Shown: positions 17,268 through 26,402, counted from the first letter of the stretch. The stretch: 64,000 bases of DNA from Herbiconiux sp. A18JL235 (GCF_040939305.1 NZ_CP162511.1:2418001-2482000), one strand, 5' to 3'. Made by a program: numbers and translations. Notes: generated by a model from the letters alone, not told the origin.

Positions 17268-17310
17268 GATATATCGCTATGTTCCACCGGTCAACTCAAA
17301 GATATATCGC
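17268..17310 (-). promoter_or_regulatory. Candidate PadR operator: two GATATATCG motifs
   Basis: GATATATCG occurs at 17268-17276 and again at 17301-17309, 33 bases apart (about three helical turns), with similar downstream bases (CTATGT and CCGACAT). These AT-rich motifs stand out in a GC-rich region and precede the PadR gene at 17207. A third imperfect palindrome, TCGCGATCGTTCGCGA, is at about 17243-17258. PadR operators are typically such dyads. Confidence 0.5.
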
Positions 17311-17334
17311 CGACATAACGCATGCATCCACTTC

Positions 17335-18705
17335 TCACCGCCCCGCGCGGAACCGATACCCCCTATGCGTCTCGGGCAGGTGCGCCGTGCCCTCGGGGAA
17401 CAGCCGCTCGCGCAGCGTCTCCCCCTGCGGCTCCGGCGCCATCAGACCGCGGGCCCGCAGTTCGGGCAGCACGTACTCGATCAGGTCGTCGTAGGTACCC
17501 GGGGTCATATGCGGCTGGATGAGGAACCCGTCGACTCCCGTCGCCGCGACGAACTCCTCCACCTGGTCGACGACCTCCGCCGCCGAACCGACGAACACAC
17601 TGCCGTTGATGCCGGTGCGGCGGAAGTTCTCGAGAACCTCCTTCACGAGCGGGGCGGGCCTGCCGTCCTTCCCCAGGTAGCGCTCGAGATTCGACTGCCC
17701 CATCTGCGTCGAGGTCTGGGCGATCGGCAGCTCGGGATCGAGCGCGAGCAGATCGATGCCGGTGTTGCCGGCGTAGATGGCCGCCGCCCCCTCCGGGGTG
17801 GACATCGCGAGCATCTCGTCGTGCGTCGCCCAGGCCTCCTCGCTCGTCGCTCCGGTGAGGAACAGTGCGCCCACGAGCACCTTGATGGAGTCGGCGGGCC
17901 GGCCCGCAGCGACGGCGCTCTCGCGGATTCCCCGCACGTTCGCCGCGACCGTCGCGGGCTCGCCCCCGCCGACGAACACGGCCTCGGCGTTCCGGCCCGC
18001 GAACTCGCGGCCCCGCCCCGACGCGCCCGCCTGCACGAGCAGCGGCGTGCGCTGGGGGGAGGGAGGCAGGTTGAGGATGCCGTCGGTGCGGAAGTAGGGG
18101 CCTTCGTGGTGCACGAGGTGGACCTTGGCCGGATCGGCGTAGAGGCCCGCCTCCTTGTCGAGCACGAGGGCGTCGTCCTCCCACGAGCCCTCCCAGAGCG
18201 TCAGGCTCACGTCGACGTAGTCGTCGGCCATGTCGTACCGCACGTCGTGGGCGATGAGCTCCCTGCCCATGAGCGCGGCGGCCGTCGCCCCCGACGATCC
18301 GGTCACGATGTTCCACCCGATGCGCCCCTTGGTGAAATGGTCGAGGGTCGCGAACCGCCGCGCGTTCGCCGCCGGCGGTTCCACGGTGGTGGACGTGGTG
18401 AGGATGAAGCCGAGGCGCTCCGTGACCGCGGCGAGGGCGGAGACGAGCGGCATCGGATCGCCGTGCGGGATGCCCCGGCCCTCGCGCACGGACGCGTCGA
18501 TCAGCTCTCCGCCGAGCGCAGGGAAGCCGTAGCTGTCGGCGAGGAACAGGAAGTCGAGCCCTGCCTCGTCGAAGGTCTTCGCCAGCGCGATCCAGTGCTC
18601 GAGGCTGGTGAAGTCGCTGGAACGGTCGTCGGGATGCTGCCACGCCGAGCCGACGGTGCCGTTCGGCCCGATGTACTGGAAGATTCCGAAGAGAAGGGGG
18701 CTCAT
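17335..18705 (-). CDS. LLM-class flavin-dependent monooxygenase (NtaA/SnaA/DszA type)
   Basis: A 456-residue bacterial-luciferase-like TIM-barrel enzyme that uses FMNH2 from a separate reductase. Family marks are F-L-A-D-S-Y-G (about 53-59), S-T-T-V-E-P-P-A-A-N-A-R-R-F-A-T-L-D-H-F, G-R-I-G-W-N-I-V-T-G-S and V-L-V-Q-A-G-A-S-G-R-G-R-E-F-A. The subfamily oxidises nitrilotriacetate, dibenzothiophene sulfone, pristinamycin or alkylamine/sulfur compounds; the substrate here is unknown. It is a paralogue of the gene at 42859. It is divergent from an XRE-cupin regulator, with an inverted repeat in the 74-base gap. No ribosome site is visible, and the AT-rich dyad would overlap its promoter. Confidence 0.9.
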   Translation of the reverse strand: MSPLLFGIFQYIGPNGTVGSAWQHPDDRSSDFTSLEHWIALAKTFDEAGLDFLFLADSYGFPALGGELIDASVREGRGIPHGDPMPLVSALAAVTERLGFILTTSTTVEPPAANARRFATLDHFTKGRIGWNIVTGSSGATAAALMGRELIAHDVRYDMADDYVDVSLTLWEGSWEDDALVLDKEAGLYADPAKVHLVHHEGPYFRTDGILNLPPSPQRTPLLVQAGASGRGREFAGRNAEAVFVGGGEPATVAANVRGIRESAVAAGRPADSIKVLVGALFLTGATSEEAWATHDEMLAMSTPEGAAAIYAGNTGIDLLALDPELPIAQTSTQMGQSNLERYLGKDGRPAPLVKEVLENFRRTGINGSVFVGSAAEVVDQVEEFVAATGVDGFLIQPHMTPGTYDDLIEYVLPELRARGLMAPEPQGETLRERLFPEGTAHLPETHRGYRFRAGR

Positions 18706-18708
18706 GGG

Positions 18709-18727
18709 ATATTTATGTCACAAATAT
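18709..18727. promoter_or_regulatory. Inverted repeat between divergent LLM and XRE-cupin genes
   Basis: ATATTT (18709-18714) and AAATAT (18722-18727) form a perfect six-base dyad around a seven-base spacer. It begins four bases before the LLM start codon and is 53 bases before the regulator start. Position and AT content fit an operator for the XRE-cupin protein. Confidence 0.5.
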
Positions 18728-18779
18728 TTTGCGCCGATGTTTCGCAGCGTTTCGCGCAGGTGACGAAAGGCAGGGCACC

Positions 18780-19391
18780 ATGACCTCCACCACGACTGCG
18801 CCGTCCTCGGCACCGCTCGACGACGAGGCTGTCGCCATGGGCACGCGCATCCGTGCTCTGCGCCGTGAGCGGGGCCTGACGCTCGTGCAGCTGGCGCGCC
18901 TCTCGGCCATGTCACAACCGTTCCTCAGCCTGGCCGAGCGTGGTCACGCCCGCCTCAGTCTCGCCTCGATGGCGCGCATCGCGAGGGCTCTCGAGGTGCC
19001 CCCAGGCTCGCTCCTGGCACGCGAACCCGAGCGGCGCGTCTCGGGGATCGGCATCGATGTCGTGGCGACCGTCGAGCCGCGCGCCCCCGTGGGCGAGCGA
19101 ACCGTGTGGCAGCTCGCACAACTGCCCGGCGGGCTGTTCGGCACCGAGTTCTGGGGGCGCGACCCCGAGTTCGGCGAGTACGCCGTGCACGAGGAGGACG
19201 AGTTCCTCTACCTGCTCGACGGGCGACTGGAGGTGGCGCTCGATGACGGCACCGTGCATCCGCTCGCCCCCGGCGACACCATGGCCCTCGCCGCCGGCAC
19301 AGCCCACGCCTGGCGTTCCGCCTCCCCCGCCGGCTACCGCGTCGTGACCGTCACCTCCGGCGCGCCACGCAGTCCGCACGCGACGAGATAG
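18780..19391 (+). CDS. XRE-family regulator with cupin domain
   Basis: A 203-residue transcription factor. The N-terminal HTH (about 18-75) reads I-R-A-L-R-R-E-R-G-L-T-L-V-Q-L-A, then S-Q-P-F-L-S-L-A-E-R-G. The C-terminal cupin (about 125-195) has H-E-E-D-E-F-L-Y-L-L-D-G, and L-A-P-G-D-T-M-A-L-A-A-G-T-A-H-A-W as the second cupin motif. Cupins in this family bind a small ligand. ATG 18780 has GAAAGGCAGGG just upstream; the longer frame from 18729 would extend into the shared promoter. It most likely regulates the divergent LLM gene and itself. Confidence 0.9.
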   Translation: MTSTTTAPSSAPLDDEAVAMGTRIRALRRERGLTLVQLARLSAMSQPFLSLAERGHARLSLASMARIARALEVPPGSLLAREPERRVSGIGIDVVATVEPRAPVGERTVWQLAQLPGGLFGTEFWGRDPEFGEYAVHEEDEFLYLLDGRLEVALDDGTVHPLAPGDTMALAAGTAHAWRSASPAGYRVVTVTSGAPRSPHATR

Positions 19392-19412
19392 AGCGCGAAC
19401 CGGAGAACACGA

Positions 19413-19447
19413 AAGCCCCGGTCGAGAGGTATTCTCGGCCGGGGCTT
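19413..19447. terminator. Intrinsic terminator between XRE-cupin gene and tRNA-Ala
   Basis: A 15-base-pair stem (AAGCCCCGGTCGAGA with TCTCGGCCGGGGCTT, one wobble) around a five-base loop GGTAT. On the minus strand it lies ten bases after the tRNA end and is followed by a T-containing run, so it ends the tRNA transcript; it may also stop the plus-strand regulator gene. Confidence 0.75.
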
Positions 19448-19456
19448 CGGTGTCGC

Positions 19457-19532
19457 TGGTGGACCCGAGGGGATTCGAACCCCTGACCCCCTGCATGCCA
19501 TGCAGGTGCGCTACCAACTGCGCCACGGGCCC
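19457..19532 (-). tRNA. tRNA-Ala (anticodon GGC)
   Basis: A complete 76-nt cloverleaf on the minus strand. The acceptor stem GGGCCCG pairs with CGGGTCC and includes the G3-U70 pair that identifies alanine tRNA. The D-arm GCGCAGTTGGTAGCGC, anticodon stem CCTGC/GCAGG with loop ATGGCAT (anticodon GGC), and T-arm AGGGG-TTCGAAT-CCCCT are all intact, and the 3' CCA is encoded. Confidence 0.97.
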
Positions 19533-19611
19533 ATTTTCATGGGCGTCGTTCCCGCCTCCGGCGGAAACAACTTGTCTAGGTTACTACATGACGGAGCGTG
19601 CTCGTGACCAA

Positions 19612-19983
19612 TCAGCCCTCTTCGACCGAAATCGCCAGAGGAACGACCGGGCAGTCCTTCCAGAGGCGCTCGAGCGAGTAGTACAGGCGGTCTTCTTCGT
19701 GGAAGACGTGCACGACGAGGTCGCCGAAGTCGAGCAGGATCCAGCGGCCGTCGGCCATGCCCTCCTTGCGGATGGCCTTGGCGCCCAGCTCGGCGAGCTT
19801 GTCCTGCACCTCCTCGGCGATGGCGATCACGTTGCGCTCGTTGCGCCCCGAGGCCAGCAGGAAGACGTCGGCGAGGGGCAACGGGCCGGAGACGTCGAGG
19901 GCGACGATGTTCTCGGCCTGCTTGGAGTCGGCAGCTGACGCTGCAGTCTGGGCGAGTTCGATGGAACGAGTGGAAGCAGTCAC
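19612..19983 (-). CDS. rsfS: Ribosome silencing factor RsfS
   Basis: A 123-residue RsfS/DUF143 protein that binds L14 on the 50S subunit and blocks subunit joining in starvation. Recognisable segments are D-V-S-G-P-L-P-L-A-D-V-F-L-L-A-S-G, R-N-V-I-A-I-A, E-G-M-A-D-G-R-W-I-L-L-D-F-G-D-L-V-V-H-V-F and L-Y-Y-S-L-E-R-L-W. It starts with GTG 19983 and follows nadD and a membrane-anchored protein in the same direction, the usual nadD-rsfS order. The tRNA-Ala gene follows 80 bases downstream. Confidence 0.95.
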   Translation of the reverse strand: MTASTRSIELAQTAASAADSKQAENIVALDVSGPLPLADVFLLASGRNERNVIAIAEEVQDKLAELGAKAIRKEGMADGRWILLDFGDLVVHVFHEEDRLYYSLERLWKDCPVVPLAISVEEG

Positions 19984-20005
19984 GAAGACTTTCTGGTCGG
20001 CCGGT

Positions 20006-21127
20006 CTAGAAGACCCGGAAGACGAAGACGGCGAGGAGCAGGCTCACCACGCCGACGGCGAGGACGGCGGCGGTGACCGCCAGCACCACGGGGGCGTTGG
20101 CGCGAGCCCGCTTGGGAGGAGCGATGATCGAGGTCGACGAGGTGTTCGTGCTGATGGCGCGTGCCGCGCTCACCGGCGCCACGTCGGAGCCGCCCTGTTC
20201 GGTCTCGGAGCGCTCGATGAGCGAATCGAGATCGTTCGACTCGAGGCCCGAGGCGGGAGCGCCGAGGGCACCGAAGCTCGGCGGCAGGTCGATCGAGCCG
20301 GTGATGATGACCTCGCCCGTCTCGTCGAGCGCCGTCCCCACGTCGCTCGAACCCGGCACCGTGGGCAGCACGAGGGCGCTGGTGGTGGAGATCGAGTTCG
20401 TGGCAGCGGTGTTGCGAAGGGTCAGCAGGTCGTCGAACGACGAGGGCAGCTGGTCGCCCGCCGACGGCGAACGGTCGCTCGGGCTCCGGAACTGGGCACC
20501 GAGCGGGGCGGTGGGCGGCGTTGCGGGCTTCGCGGTGTCGGCGGGGTCGACGGCCTCGTCGATCACCATCTCCTCGACCACGGCGGCGTGCGAGTCGGTC
20601 TCGCTGACCGAGATGATCTCGACCTGCTCGTCGTCGTCGCTCGAGGCGGAACGAGGGGCGGCGATGACCGTGTCGGTGAGCGGCACGATGTCGATGACCG
20701 GCTCGGCCTGCGAAGCGGGCTCGGGGTCGTCGACGGCCTCGTCGTCGGAGACGACCTCGGGGATGATGGTGTCTTCGACCTCGTCGCGGGCAGGCTCCTG
20801 GGTCGTGGACTCGTGGGCCGTGGACTCGGGCGCCGCGGGCTCCTCGGCAGCGGATTCCCCGGCCGAAGCCTCGGCGGCGGCGGGAGCCTCGGCGGCGGGC
20901 GGCCCCTGGTGACGGTACGCGCGACGGGAACCCATCTCCGACGGGGCGTCGCCGCCCCCGGCGGGAACGCCGCTCTCCGCGGCCTCGCGAGCCGACTCCG
21001 CCTTGCGGGCGGCCTCGGCCTCCTCGGCCGCCTTGGCGTCGGCCTCGCGCTCCTTGCGCGGCTTCTGCCGCTCCAGCTCACGCAGCTGACGCCGTGTGAG
21101 CGGCTGCTCCTCGTGGGACGAACTCAT
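20006..21127 (-). CDS. Low-complexity protein with C-terminal membrane anchor
   Basis: A 373-residue protein of unknown function between nadD and rsfS. It starts with a charged, Arg/Glu-rich helix (about 8-50) and has a long Ala/Glu/Pro/Ser-rich disordered middle with many Asp/Glu (about 50-220). It ends in a single transmembrane helix (about 348-370) just after a basic cluster P-P-K-R-A-R-A. This is tail-anchored topology with a large acidic cytoplasmic part. Its ATG overlaps the nadD stop as ATGA, so it is translationally coupled. Position seems conserved in relatives, from memory. Confidence 0.75.
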   Translation of the reverse strand: MSSSHEEQPLTRRQLRELERQKPRKEREADAKAAEEAEAARKAESAREAAESGVPAGGGDAPSEMGSRRAYRHQGPPAAEAPAAAEASAGESAAEEPAAPESTAHESTTQEPARDEVEDTIIPEVVSDDEAVDDPEPASQAEPVIDIVPLTDTVIAAPRSASSDDDEQVEIISVSETDSHAAVVEEMVIDEAVDPADTAKPATPPTAPLGAQFRSPSDRSPSAGDQLPSSFDDLLTLRNTAATNSISTTSALVLPTVPGSSDVGTALDETGEVIITGSIDLPPSFGALGAPASGLESNDLDSLIERSETEQGGSDVAPVSAARAISTNTSSTSIIAPPKRARANAPVVLAVTAAVLAVGVVSLLLAVFVFRVF

Positions 21128-21756
21128 TCAACACTCCGATATAGATGGTGCTTGGTGATGTACTGAACGACACCGTCGGGTACCAAGTACCACACCGGAA
21201 AACCCCGGCCGACCCGGCCGCGACAGTCAGTGGACGATATCGCAAGCGCCGGAACTTCCAAATAGCTTACGTCCTGGCGCGGCAAAGACGAAATGGCGAA
21301 GGTGTGACCGGGCCGGGAGACCGCCACGAAATGAGCGAGATCCCACAGCTCGTCGACGTCTTTCCAGTTGAGGATCTGGGCGATCGCATCCGCGCCCGAG
21401 ATGAAGAACAGGTCGGCGTCGGGGTGAGCCGCCTGCAGGTCGCGCAGGGTGTCGATGGTGTAGGTGACCCCGCCGCGGTCGATGTCGACCCGGCTCACGG
21501 TGAAGCGCGGGTTCGACGCCGTGGCGATGACCGTCATCAGGTAGCGGTGCTCGGCCGGCGTGACCGGCTCCTTGTGCCAGGGCCGCCCCGTCGGCACGAA
21601 GACCACCTCGTCGAGCTCGAACGAGGTCGCCACCTCGCTCGCGGCCACCAGGTGCCCATGGTGGATGGGGTCGAAGGTTCCACCCATCACGCCGATGCGC
21701 TGGCGCCGTCGCCCCGCATCAGGATGCTCGCCCGTCTCGGGCGAATCGTTCGTCAT
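21124..21756 (-). CDS. nadD: Nicotinate-nucleotide adenylyltransferase
   Basis: Cytoplasmic enzyme that adenylates nicotinate mononucleotide in NAD synthesis. The 210-residue product carries the nucleotidyltransferase motif [11 protein letters not shown] (about 25-35) and the second motif, here I-S-S-T-D-C-R-G-R, near residue 175 (the usual form is I-S-S-T-x-I-R). A Lys/His-rich P-T-G-R-P-W-H-K segment is also present. ATG 21756 is used; it leaves a 21-residue polar N-terminal extension. It follows a small membrane-protein gene and overlaps the next gene by four bases. Confidence 0.94.
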   Translation of the reverse strand: MTNDSPETGEHPDAGRRRQRIGVMGGTFDPIHHGHLVAASEVATSFELDEVVFVPTGRPWHKEPVTPAEHRYLMTVIATASNPRFTVSRVDIDRGGVTYTIDTLRDLQAAHPDADLFFISGADAIAQILNWKDVDELWDLAHFVAVSRPGHTFAISSLPRQDVSYLEVPALAISSTDCRGRVGRGFPVWYLVPDGVVQYITKHHLYRSVE

Positions 21757-21766
21757 TCCGAGACGG

Positions 21767-21991
21767 TCAGTGGTCTGCGCCCGTGCGGTCTGCGTGCCCG
21801 TGCACGTCGTGGGTGGAGGCGTAGCGCGCCGACTTCTGCGGGTGGCGGTTCGCCACACCTCGGTAGCTCCAGGTGACGAAGGCGAGCGCGACGAAGATGA
21901 CGGCGGCGACGAGTCCGAACACGATCGGAGGGAACGGGAGCTCGATCGGCACGTCGACGGCTTCCGCCACAACACTCATCAGAACTGACAT
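21767..21991 (-). CDS. Small single-span membrane protein
   Basis: A 74-residue protein with one hydrophobic helix (about 20-42: [18 protein letters not shown]) followed by a basic, His-containing cytoplasmic tail with H-A-D-R-T-G-A-D-H at the end. AGGAG lies five bases before ATG 21991. It is located between proA and nadD, 10 bases before the nadD start. No function known; similar small proteins occur at this place in relatives as far as I recall. Confidence 0.75.
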   Translation of the reverse strand: MSVLMSVVAEAVDVPIELPFPPIVFGLVAAVIFVALAFVTWSYRGVANRHPQKSARYASTHDVHGHADRTGADH

Positions 21992-22032
21992 CACTTCTCC
22001 TGCTTTCGAGTCGAACGCCTCTTACGATACCG

Positions 22033-23346
22033 CTATCGGCGCGCCTGTCCTGAACCGCGCACCAGCCATTTGGTGCTGGTGAGCTCGGGAAGGCCCATCG
22101 GGCCCCTGGCGTGGAGCTTCTGGGTCGAGATCCCGACCTCCGCTCCGAAGCCGAACTCCCCGCCGTCGGTGAAGCGCGTCGAGGCGTTCACCATCACGAC
22201 GGCGGAGTCGACCTCGTTGAGGAAGCGTTCGGCGTTGCCGAGGTCGTTCGTGATGATCGACTCGGTGTGGTGGGTGGAGTAGCGGCGGATGTGCTCCATG
22301 GCCTCGTCGATGTCGCCGACGACGCGCACCGCGAGATCGAGGCTCATGTATTCGGTGGCCCAGTCGTCTTCGGTGGCGCCCACCGCATCCGGGAACAGGG
22401 CGAGTGCCTCGGCGTCGGCGTGGATCGTGACGCCTGAGTCGCGCAGCCGCGAGAGCACCGGCCCGAGCAGCCGCGATGCTGCGTCACGGTGCACCAGGAG
22501 GGTCTCGAGCGCGTTGCAGACGCTCGGGCGCTGCACCTTGGCGTTGTGCACGATATCGACCGCCCACTCCTCGTTCGCCGAGGCGTCGAGGAACACGTGC
22601 ACGACCCCCGCACCGGTCTCGATGACGGGCACCTTCGACTCGGTGACCACGGTCTCGATGAGCTGGGCGCTGCCCCGCGGGATGAGCACGTCGACGGCAC
22701 CCCTCGCGCGCATGAGGCGGGTGGCGCCGTCGCGGCCGAACTCGTCGATGGTCTGCACGGATGCGCGGGGCAGCCCCACCGACTCGAGGGCACCCTGGAT
22801 GAGCGAGACGAGCACGCGGTTGCTGTTCTCGGCAGCCGAACCGCCGCGCAGCACCACCGCGTTGCCGCTCTTCAGGGCGAGCGACGCGATGTCGACGGTG
22901 ACGTTCGGCCGCGCCTCGTAGATGGCGCCGACCACACCGAACGGCACCCGCACCTGGTCGATGCGCACGCCGTTCTGCAGGCGGCTGCCACGCACGCTCT
23001 CCCCCACCGGATCGGTGAGCGCGATGATCTCGCGCACGGCTGCGGCGAGGCCGGCGAGCCGCGACGCGTCGAGGCGCAGGCGGTCTTGGAGGGCAGCGGA
23101 GAGCCCGTTCTCGCGGCCGTTCGCGAGGTCGAGCTCGTTGGCGGGCACGATCTCGTCGGCACCCGACTCGACGGCGGCGGCGATGGCCTCGAGCGCCCGG
23201 TTCTTCTGCTCCGTCGTGACGGTGGCGAGCACGATCGACGCCTCGCGCGCCGCCGCGAGCTTCTCGTCGAAACCCTGGGCCGGCGCAGCGGTCTCCGCCG
23301 AAGGCGAGGATGCGGCAGGGGTCATCACGGCAGTGCTCTCAGACAT
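22033..23346 (-). CDS. proA: Glutamate-5-semialdehyde dehydrogenase (gamma-glutamyl phosphate reductase)
   Basis: NADPH-dependent second step of proline synthesis. The 437-residue protein has the aldehyde-dehydrogenase-like fold. V-P-F-G-V-V-G-A-I-Y-E-A-R-P-N-V-T lies near 135-150, the catalytic cysteine (about 277) is in Q-R-P-S-V-C-N-A-L-E, and T-S-K-W-L-V-R-G near the end is typical. A TAGAAT box lies exactly six bases before ATG 23346, so proA probably has its own leaderless transcript even though it sits 24 bases after proB. M8 (M-T-P-A-A-S-S) is an alternative start. Confidence 0.96.
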   Translation of the reverse strand: MSESTAVMTPAASSPSAETAAPAQGFDEKLAAAREASIVLATVTTEQKNRALEAIAAAVESGADEIVPANELDLANGRENGLSAALQDRLRLDASRLAGLAAAVREIIALTDPVGESVRGSRLQNGVRIDQVRVPFGVVGAIYEARPNVTVDIASLALKSGNAVVLRGGSAAENSNRVLVSLIQGALESVGLPRASVQTIDEFGRDGATRLMRARGAVDVLIPRGSAQLIETVVTESKVPVIETGAGVVHVFLDASANEEWAVDIVHNAKVQRPSVCNALETLLVHRDAASRLLGPVLSRLRDSGVTIHADAEALALFPDAVGATEDDWATEYMSLDLAVRVVGDIDEAMEHIRRYSTHHTESIITNDLGNAERFLNEVDSAVVMVNASTRFTDGGEFGFGAEVGISTQKLHARGPMGLPELTSTKWLVRGSGQARR

Positions 23347-23352
23347 GCTGGG

Positions 23353-23358
23353 ATTCTA
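23353..23358 (-). promoter_or_regulatory. -10 box TAGAAT for proA
   Basis: TAGAAT on the minus strand, six bases (CCCAGC) before the proA ATG, close to the TATAAT consensus. It lies in the short proB-proA gap. Confidence 0.5.
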
Positions 23359-23369
23359 CCGGCCACTCC

Positions 23370-24203
23370 TCACCCGAGGGCGATGGAACCCGTGGCGGAG
23401 GGCTCGCGCATCAGCGAGGCGGGTTCGAACCAGGTGCCGATGTCGGCACCCGAGAGGGCCTCGGCGACGTTCGCGGTGGAGGTGACGAGCACGGCGGTGC
23501 CGGCGGCGGCGGCGAGCCGTGCGGCCGACACCTTGGTGGCTGCGCCGCCCGTGCCGACGCCGGCCGCGCCGATGTCGCCGAAGGTCACCCCGGCGAGCTC
23601 GTCGCCGACAGGCACGGTCTCGATCTTCACCGCGCCGGGCTCCTGCGGCGGGCGGGTGTAGAGCGCGTCGACGTCGGAGAGCAGGACGAGCGCATCCGCC
23701 CCGACCAGCTGCGACACGAGGGCCGCGAGCCGGTCGTTGTCGCCGAAGCGGATCTCGTGCGTGGCGACGGTGTCGTTCTCGTTGACGATGGGCAGGATGC
23801 GGAGACCGAGCAGGCGGTCCATCGCGCGCTGCGCGTTCGAGCGGTGGGTGGGGTTCTCGAGGTCGCCGGCCGTGAGGAGCACCTGGCCCGCGGTGATCTC
23901 GTAGCGCCGCAGGCTGTCCTGATAGCGGAAGACGAGGATGTTCTGGCCCACCGCCGCGGCAGCCTGCTGGGTCGCGAGGTCGCTGGGGCGGGCGTCGAGC
24001 TTCAGGTAGGGCATGCCCGTCGCGATGGCTCCCGACGACACCAGGATGACCTCCGTGCCGCGCGCGTGCGCGGCGGCCAGCGCATCGACGAGCGGTGCGA
24101 TCTGGCCCGCGTTCGCCCCGCTGATCGACGAGGAGCCGACCTTCACCACGACACGGCGGGCGGTGGGGATCTCGGAGCGGGAGCGCAGGGAGGCGCGGGT
24201 CAT
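23370..24203 (-). CDS. proB: Glutamate 5-kinase, short form without PUA domain
   Basis: First step of proline synthesis: phosphorylates glutamate. The 277-residue amino-acid-kinase domain shows [10 protein letters not shown] (18-27), [11 protein letters not shown] (about 53-63), N-E-N-D-T-V (about 140-145) and G-D-N-D-R-L-A-A. E. coli ProB is about 90 residues longer because of a C-terminal PUA domain, which is absent here. The ATG at 24203 overlaps the obgE stop as ATGA. In-frame codons upstream of this ATG would lie inside obgE. Confidence 0.95.
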   Translation of the reverse strand: MTRASLRSRSEIPTARRVVVKVGSSSISGANAGQIAPLVDALAAAHARGTEVILVSSGAIATGMPYLKLDARPSDLATQQAAAAVGQNILVFRYQDSLRRYEITAGQVLLTAGDLENPTHRSNAQRAMDRLLGLRILPIVNENDTVATHEIRFGDNDRLAALVSQLVGADALVLLSDVDALYTRPPQEPGAVKIETVPVGDELAGVTFGDIGAAGVGTGGAATKVSAARLAAAAGTAVLVTSTANVAEALSGADIGTWFEPASLMREPSATGSIALG

Positions 24204-25708
24204 TCCTCGTCCTCGTCGTTCCACAGCCCGGCATCGCGCTCGCGCACGAGCTCGGCGCGGGCCTCGGCCTTGGCATCCATGAGGTCGTGGTACTCCTCAC
24301 GGCGCTGACTGCTGGTGCGGCGGTGGTTCGGGTCGAGGCGCGGGTCGGAGCCACGAGGACTCGTGACGAGTTCGGCGGTGGAGGTGAGAGTGGGCTCCCA
24401 GTCGAACACGACGCCGTTGCCCTCGCCGATGATCACGGCGGAACCCGCGACGGCGCCGGCCTTGAACAGGCCGTCTTCGACACCGAGCTTGGCGAGCCGG
24501 TCGGCGAGGAAGCCGACCGCTTCGTCGTTCGTGAAGTCGGTCTGCTGCACCCAGCGCTCGGGTTTGGCCCCGATGACGCGGTAGACGTTGCCGTGGGTGC
24601 CGCCCTCGACACGGATCGTGAAGCCCGCCTCGTCGACGGCGCGGGGCCGGATGACGATGCGCGTGGGCGCCGGCTCCTCCGCCGCCTTCGTGCGAGCCGC
24701 CTCGACGAGCTCGGCGAGGGCGAACGACAGCTGCCGCAGACCCTCGTGGCTCGCGGTCGAGATCTCGAACACGCGGTAGCCGCGCGCCTCGAGCTCGGGC
24801 TTGACGAACTCGGCCAGCTCGCGCGCCTCGGGCACGTCGATCTTGTTCAGCGCGATGAGCTGCGGGCGCTCGAGCAGGGGAACCTGGCCCTCGGGAACCG
24901 GGTAGGCACCCAGCTCGCCCAGGATGACGTCGAGGTCGCTGATGGGGTCGCGGCCCGGTTCGAGGGTGGCGCAGTCGAGCACGTGCAGCAGCGCGCTGCA
25001 ACGCTCGACGTGACGGAGGAACTCGAGCCCGAGGCCCTTGCCCTCGCTCGCGCCCTCGATGAGGCCGGGTACGTCGGCGACCGTGTAGCGCACGGAGCCG
25101 GCCTGCACCACGCCGAGGTTGGGGTGGAGCGTCGTGAACGGGTAGTCGGCGATCTTCGGCTTCGCGGCCGAGAGGGCGGCGACGAGGCTCGACTTGCCCG
25201 CCGAGGGGTAGCCCACGAGCGCCACGTCGGCGACGGTCTTGAGCTCGAGCAGCACATCGCCCTGCCAGCCCTCGGTGCCGAGCAGCGCGAAGCCGGGCGC
25301 CTTGCGCTTGGTGGTGGCGAGGGCCGCGTTGCCGAGCCCGCCGTGGCCGCCCTCGGCGACGACGAAGCGCATGCCGGGCTCGACGAAGTCGACGAGCTCG
25401 GTGCCCTCCGGCGTCTTCACGACAGTGCCCACGGGCACGTTCAGCACGAGTTCTTCGCCGTTGGCTCCGGCACGGTGGTCGCCCATGCCGGGCCCGCCGT
25501 TCTGCGACGACACGTGGGGGTGCCGGTGGAACCCGAGGAGGGTGGTGGTGTGGGCATCGCTGACGAGAACGATGTCGCCGCCGTGGCCGCCGTTGCCGCC
25601 GTCGGGGCCTGCCAGCGGCTTGAACTTCTCGCGGCGCACCGAGACGCAGCCGTTGCCCCCGTTGCCCGCCCTGAGGTGCAGGGTCACGTTGTCGACGAAC
25701 GTCACCAT
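24200..25708 (-). CDS. obgE: GTPase Obg (CgtA)
   Basis: Ribosome-associated GTPase needed for 50S maturation and stress control. The 502 residues contain the Gly-rich Obg fold (1-158, with repeated G-G-N-G-G type turns), the G domain (about 160-335: G1 [10 protein letters not shown]3 [10 protein letters not shown]4 N-K-I-D), and a C-terminal OCT domain (about 350-430). The last 60 residues are an acidic/basic tail ending D-E-D-E-E. GAGGAA precedes ATG 25708. It follows rplU-rpmA, the usual L21-L27-Obg order, but a strong terminator lies in between. Confidence 0.97.
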   Translation of the reverse strand: MVTFVDNVTLHLRAGNGGNGCVSVRREKFKPLAGPDGGNGGHGGDIVLVSDAHTTTLLGFHRHPHVSSQNGGPGMGDHRAGANGEELVLNVPVGTVVKTPEGTELVDFVEPGMRFVVAEGGHGGLGNAALATTKRKAPGFALLGTEGWQGDVLLELKTVADVALVGYPSAGKSSLVAALSAAKPKIADYPFTTLHPNLGVVQAGSVRYTVADVPGLIEGASEGKGLGLEFLRHVERCSALLHVLDCATLEPGRDPISDLDVILGELGAYPVPEGQVPLLERPQLIALNKIDVPEARELAEFVKPELEARGYRVFEISTASHEGLRQLSFALAELVEAARTKAAEEPAPTRIVIRPRAVDEAGFTIRVEGGTHGNVYRVIGAKPERWVQQTDFTNDEAVGFLADRLAKLGVEDGLFKAGAVAGSAVIIGEGNGVVFDWEPTLTSTAELVTSPRGSDPRLDPNHRRTSSQRREEYHDLMDAKAEARAELVRERDAGLWNDEDEE

Positions 25709-25771
25709 GACGGGTTCCTCACACTCTCTGATCGACGGGCAGACGCGTCGGCGTGCCCGGGGGAAAACGAA

Positions 25772-25802
25772 AGCAGGGGTGGGCGATCAGCCCACCCCTG
25801 CT
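25772..25802 (-). terminator. Intrinsic terminator after rpmA
   Basis: A perfect 13-base-pair stem (25772-25784 with 25790-25802, AGCAGGGGTGGGC) around a five-base loop. On the minus strand it is followed by TTCGTTTT. It lies 17 bases after the rpmA stop and 64 bases before obgE, so obgE expression depends on read-through or another promoter. Confidence 0.85.
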
Positions 25803-25819
25803 CGAAGCGTTCGTCGCGA

Positions 25820-26080
25820 CTACTCGGCAGCCGCTGCGACGATGTTGACGACCTTGCGGCCGCCCTTGGTGCCGAACTCGACCGAACCGGCCGAGAGGGC
25901 GAACAGCGTGTCGTCGCCGCCACGGCCGACGTTCACGCCGGGGTGGAAGTGCGTACCGCGCTGACGGACGAGGATCTCGCCCGCGAGGACGACCTGGCCG
26001 CCGAAGCGCTTGACACCCAGACGCTGAGCGTTGGAGTCACGACCGTTGCGAGTGGAGCTCGCACCCTTTTTGTGTGCCAT
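25820..26080 (-). CDS. rpmA: 50S ribosomal protein L27
   Basis: An 86-residue L27 protein of the large subunit, placed near the peptidyl transferase centre. It begins [16 protein letters not shown] without the cleavable N-terminal extension found in Firmicutes. [13 protein letters not shown] and G-V-N-V-G-R-G-G-D are present. It is 13 bases after rplU and ends at a strong terminator. Confidence 0.98.
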   Translation of the reverse strand: MAHKKGASSTRNGRDSNAQRLGVKRFGGQVVLAGEILVRQRGTHFHPGVNVGRGGDDTLFALSAGSVEFGTKGGRKVVNIVAAAAE

Positions 26081-26093
26081 CTGCCTGTGATCC

Positions 26094-26402
26094 TTACTTG
26101 ATTCCGGTGACCTTGACGCGGGTGAGCTCCTGGCGGTGGCCCTGGCGCTTCTTGTAACCGGTCTTGTTCTTGAACTTCTGGATGACGATCTTCGGGCCGC
26201 GGAGGTCTTCGAGAACCTCGGCCGTGACCTTCACCTTCGACAACGACGTGGCGTCGGAGGTGATCTTGTCACCGTCGACGAGCAGCACGGCTGCCAATTC
26301 GATGTTGCCCTCGGCGTTCGCCTTGATGCGGTCGAGTGTGACGATCGTGCCGACCTCGACCTTTTCTTGACGGCCACCGGCGCGCACAACTGCGTAAACC
26401 AA
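26094..26402 (-). CDS. rplU: 50S ribosomal protein L21 (TTG start)
   Basis: A 102-residue L21 protein: [15 protein letters not shown] at the start and K-K-R-Q-G-H-R-Q near the C-terminus, where it binds 23S rRNA. The codon at the expected N-terminus is TTG (26402-26400); no ATG or GTG gives the conserved start. The weak initiator may set its level relative to L27. The upstream region (26403-26557) is non-coding. It has a TTGACC and AT-rich stretches that may hold the operon promoter, but I cannot place a clear -10. Confidence 0.96.
   Translation of the reverse strand: MVYAVVRAGGRQEKVEVGTIVTLDRIKANAEGNIELAAVLLVDGDKITSDATSLSKVKVTAEVLEDLRGPKIVIQKFKNKTGYKKRQGHRQELTRVKVTGIK

Noticed and set aside
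24287..26101. Plus-strand frame of 604 codons opposite obgE and rpmA
   Set aside because: Antisense to two conserved genes on the other strand; no recognisable domain.
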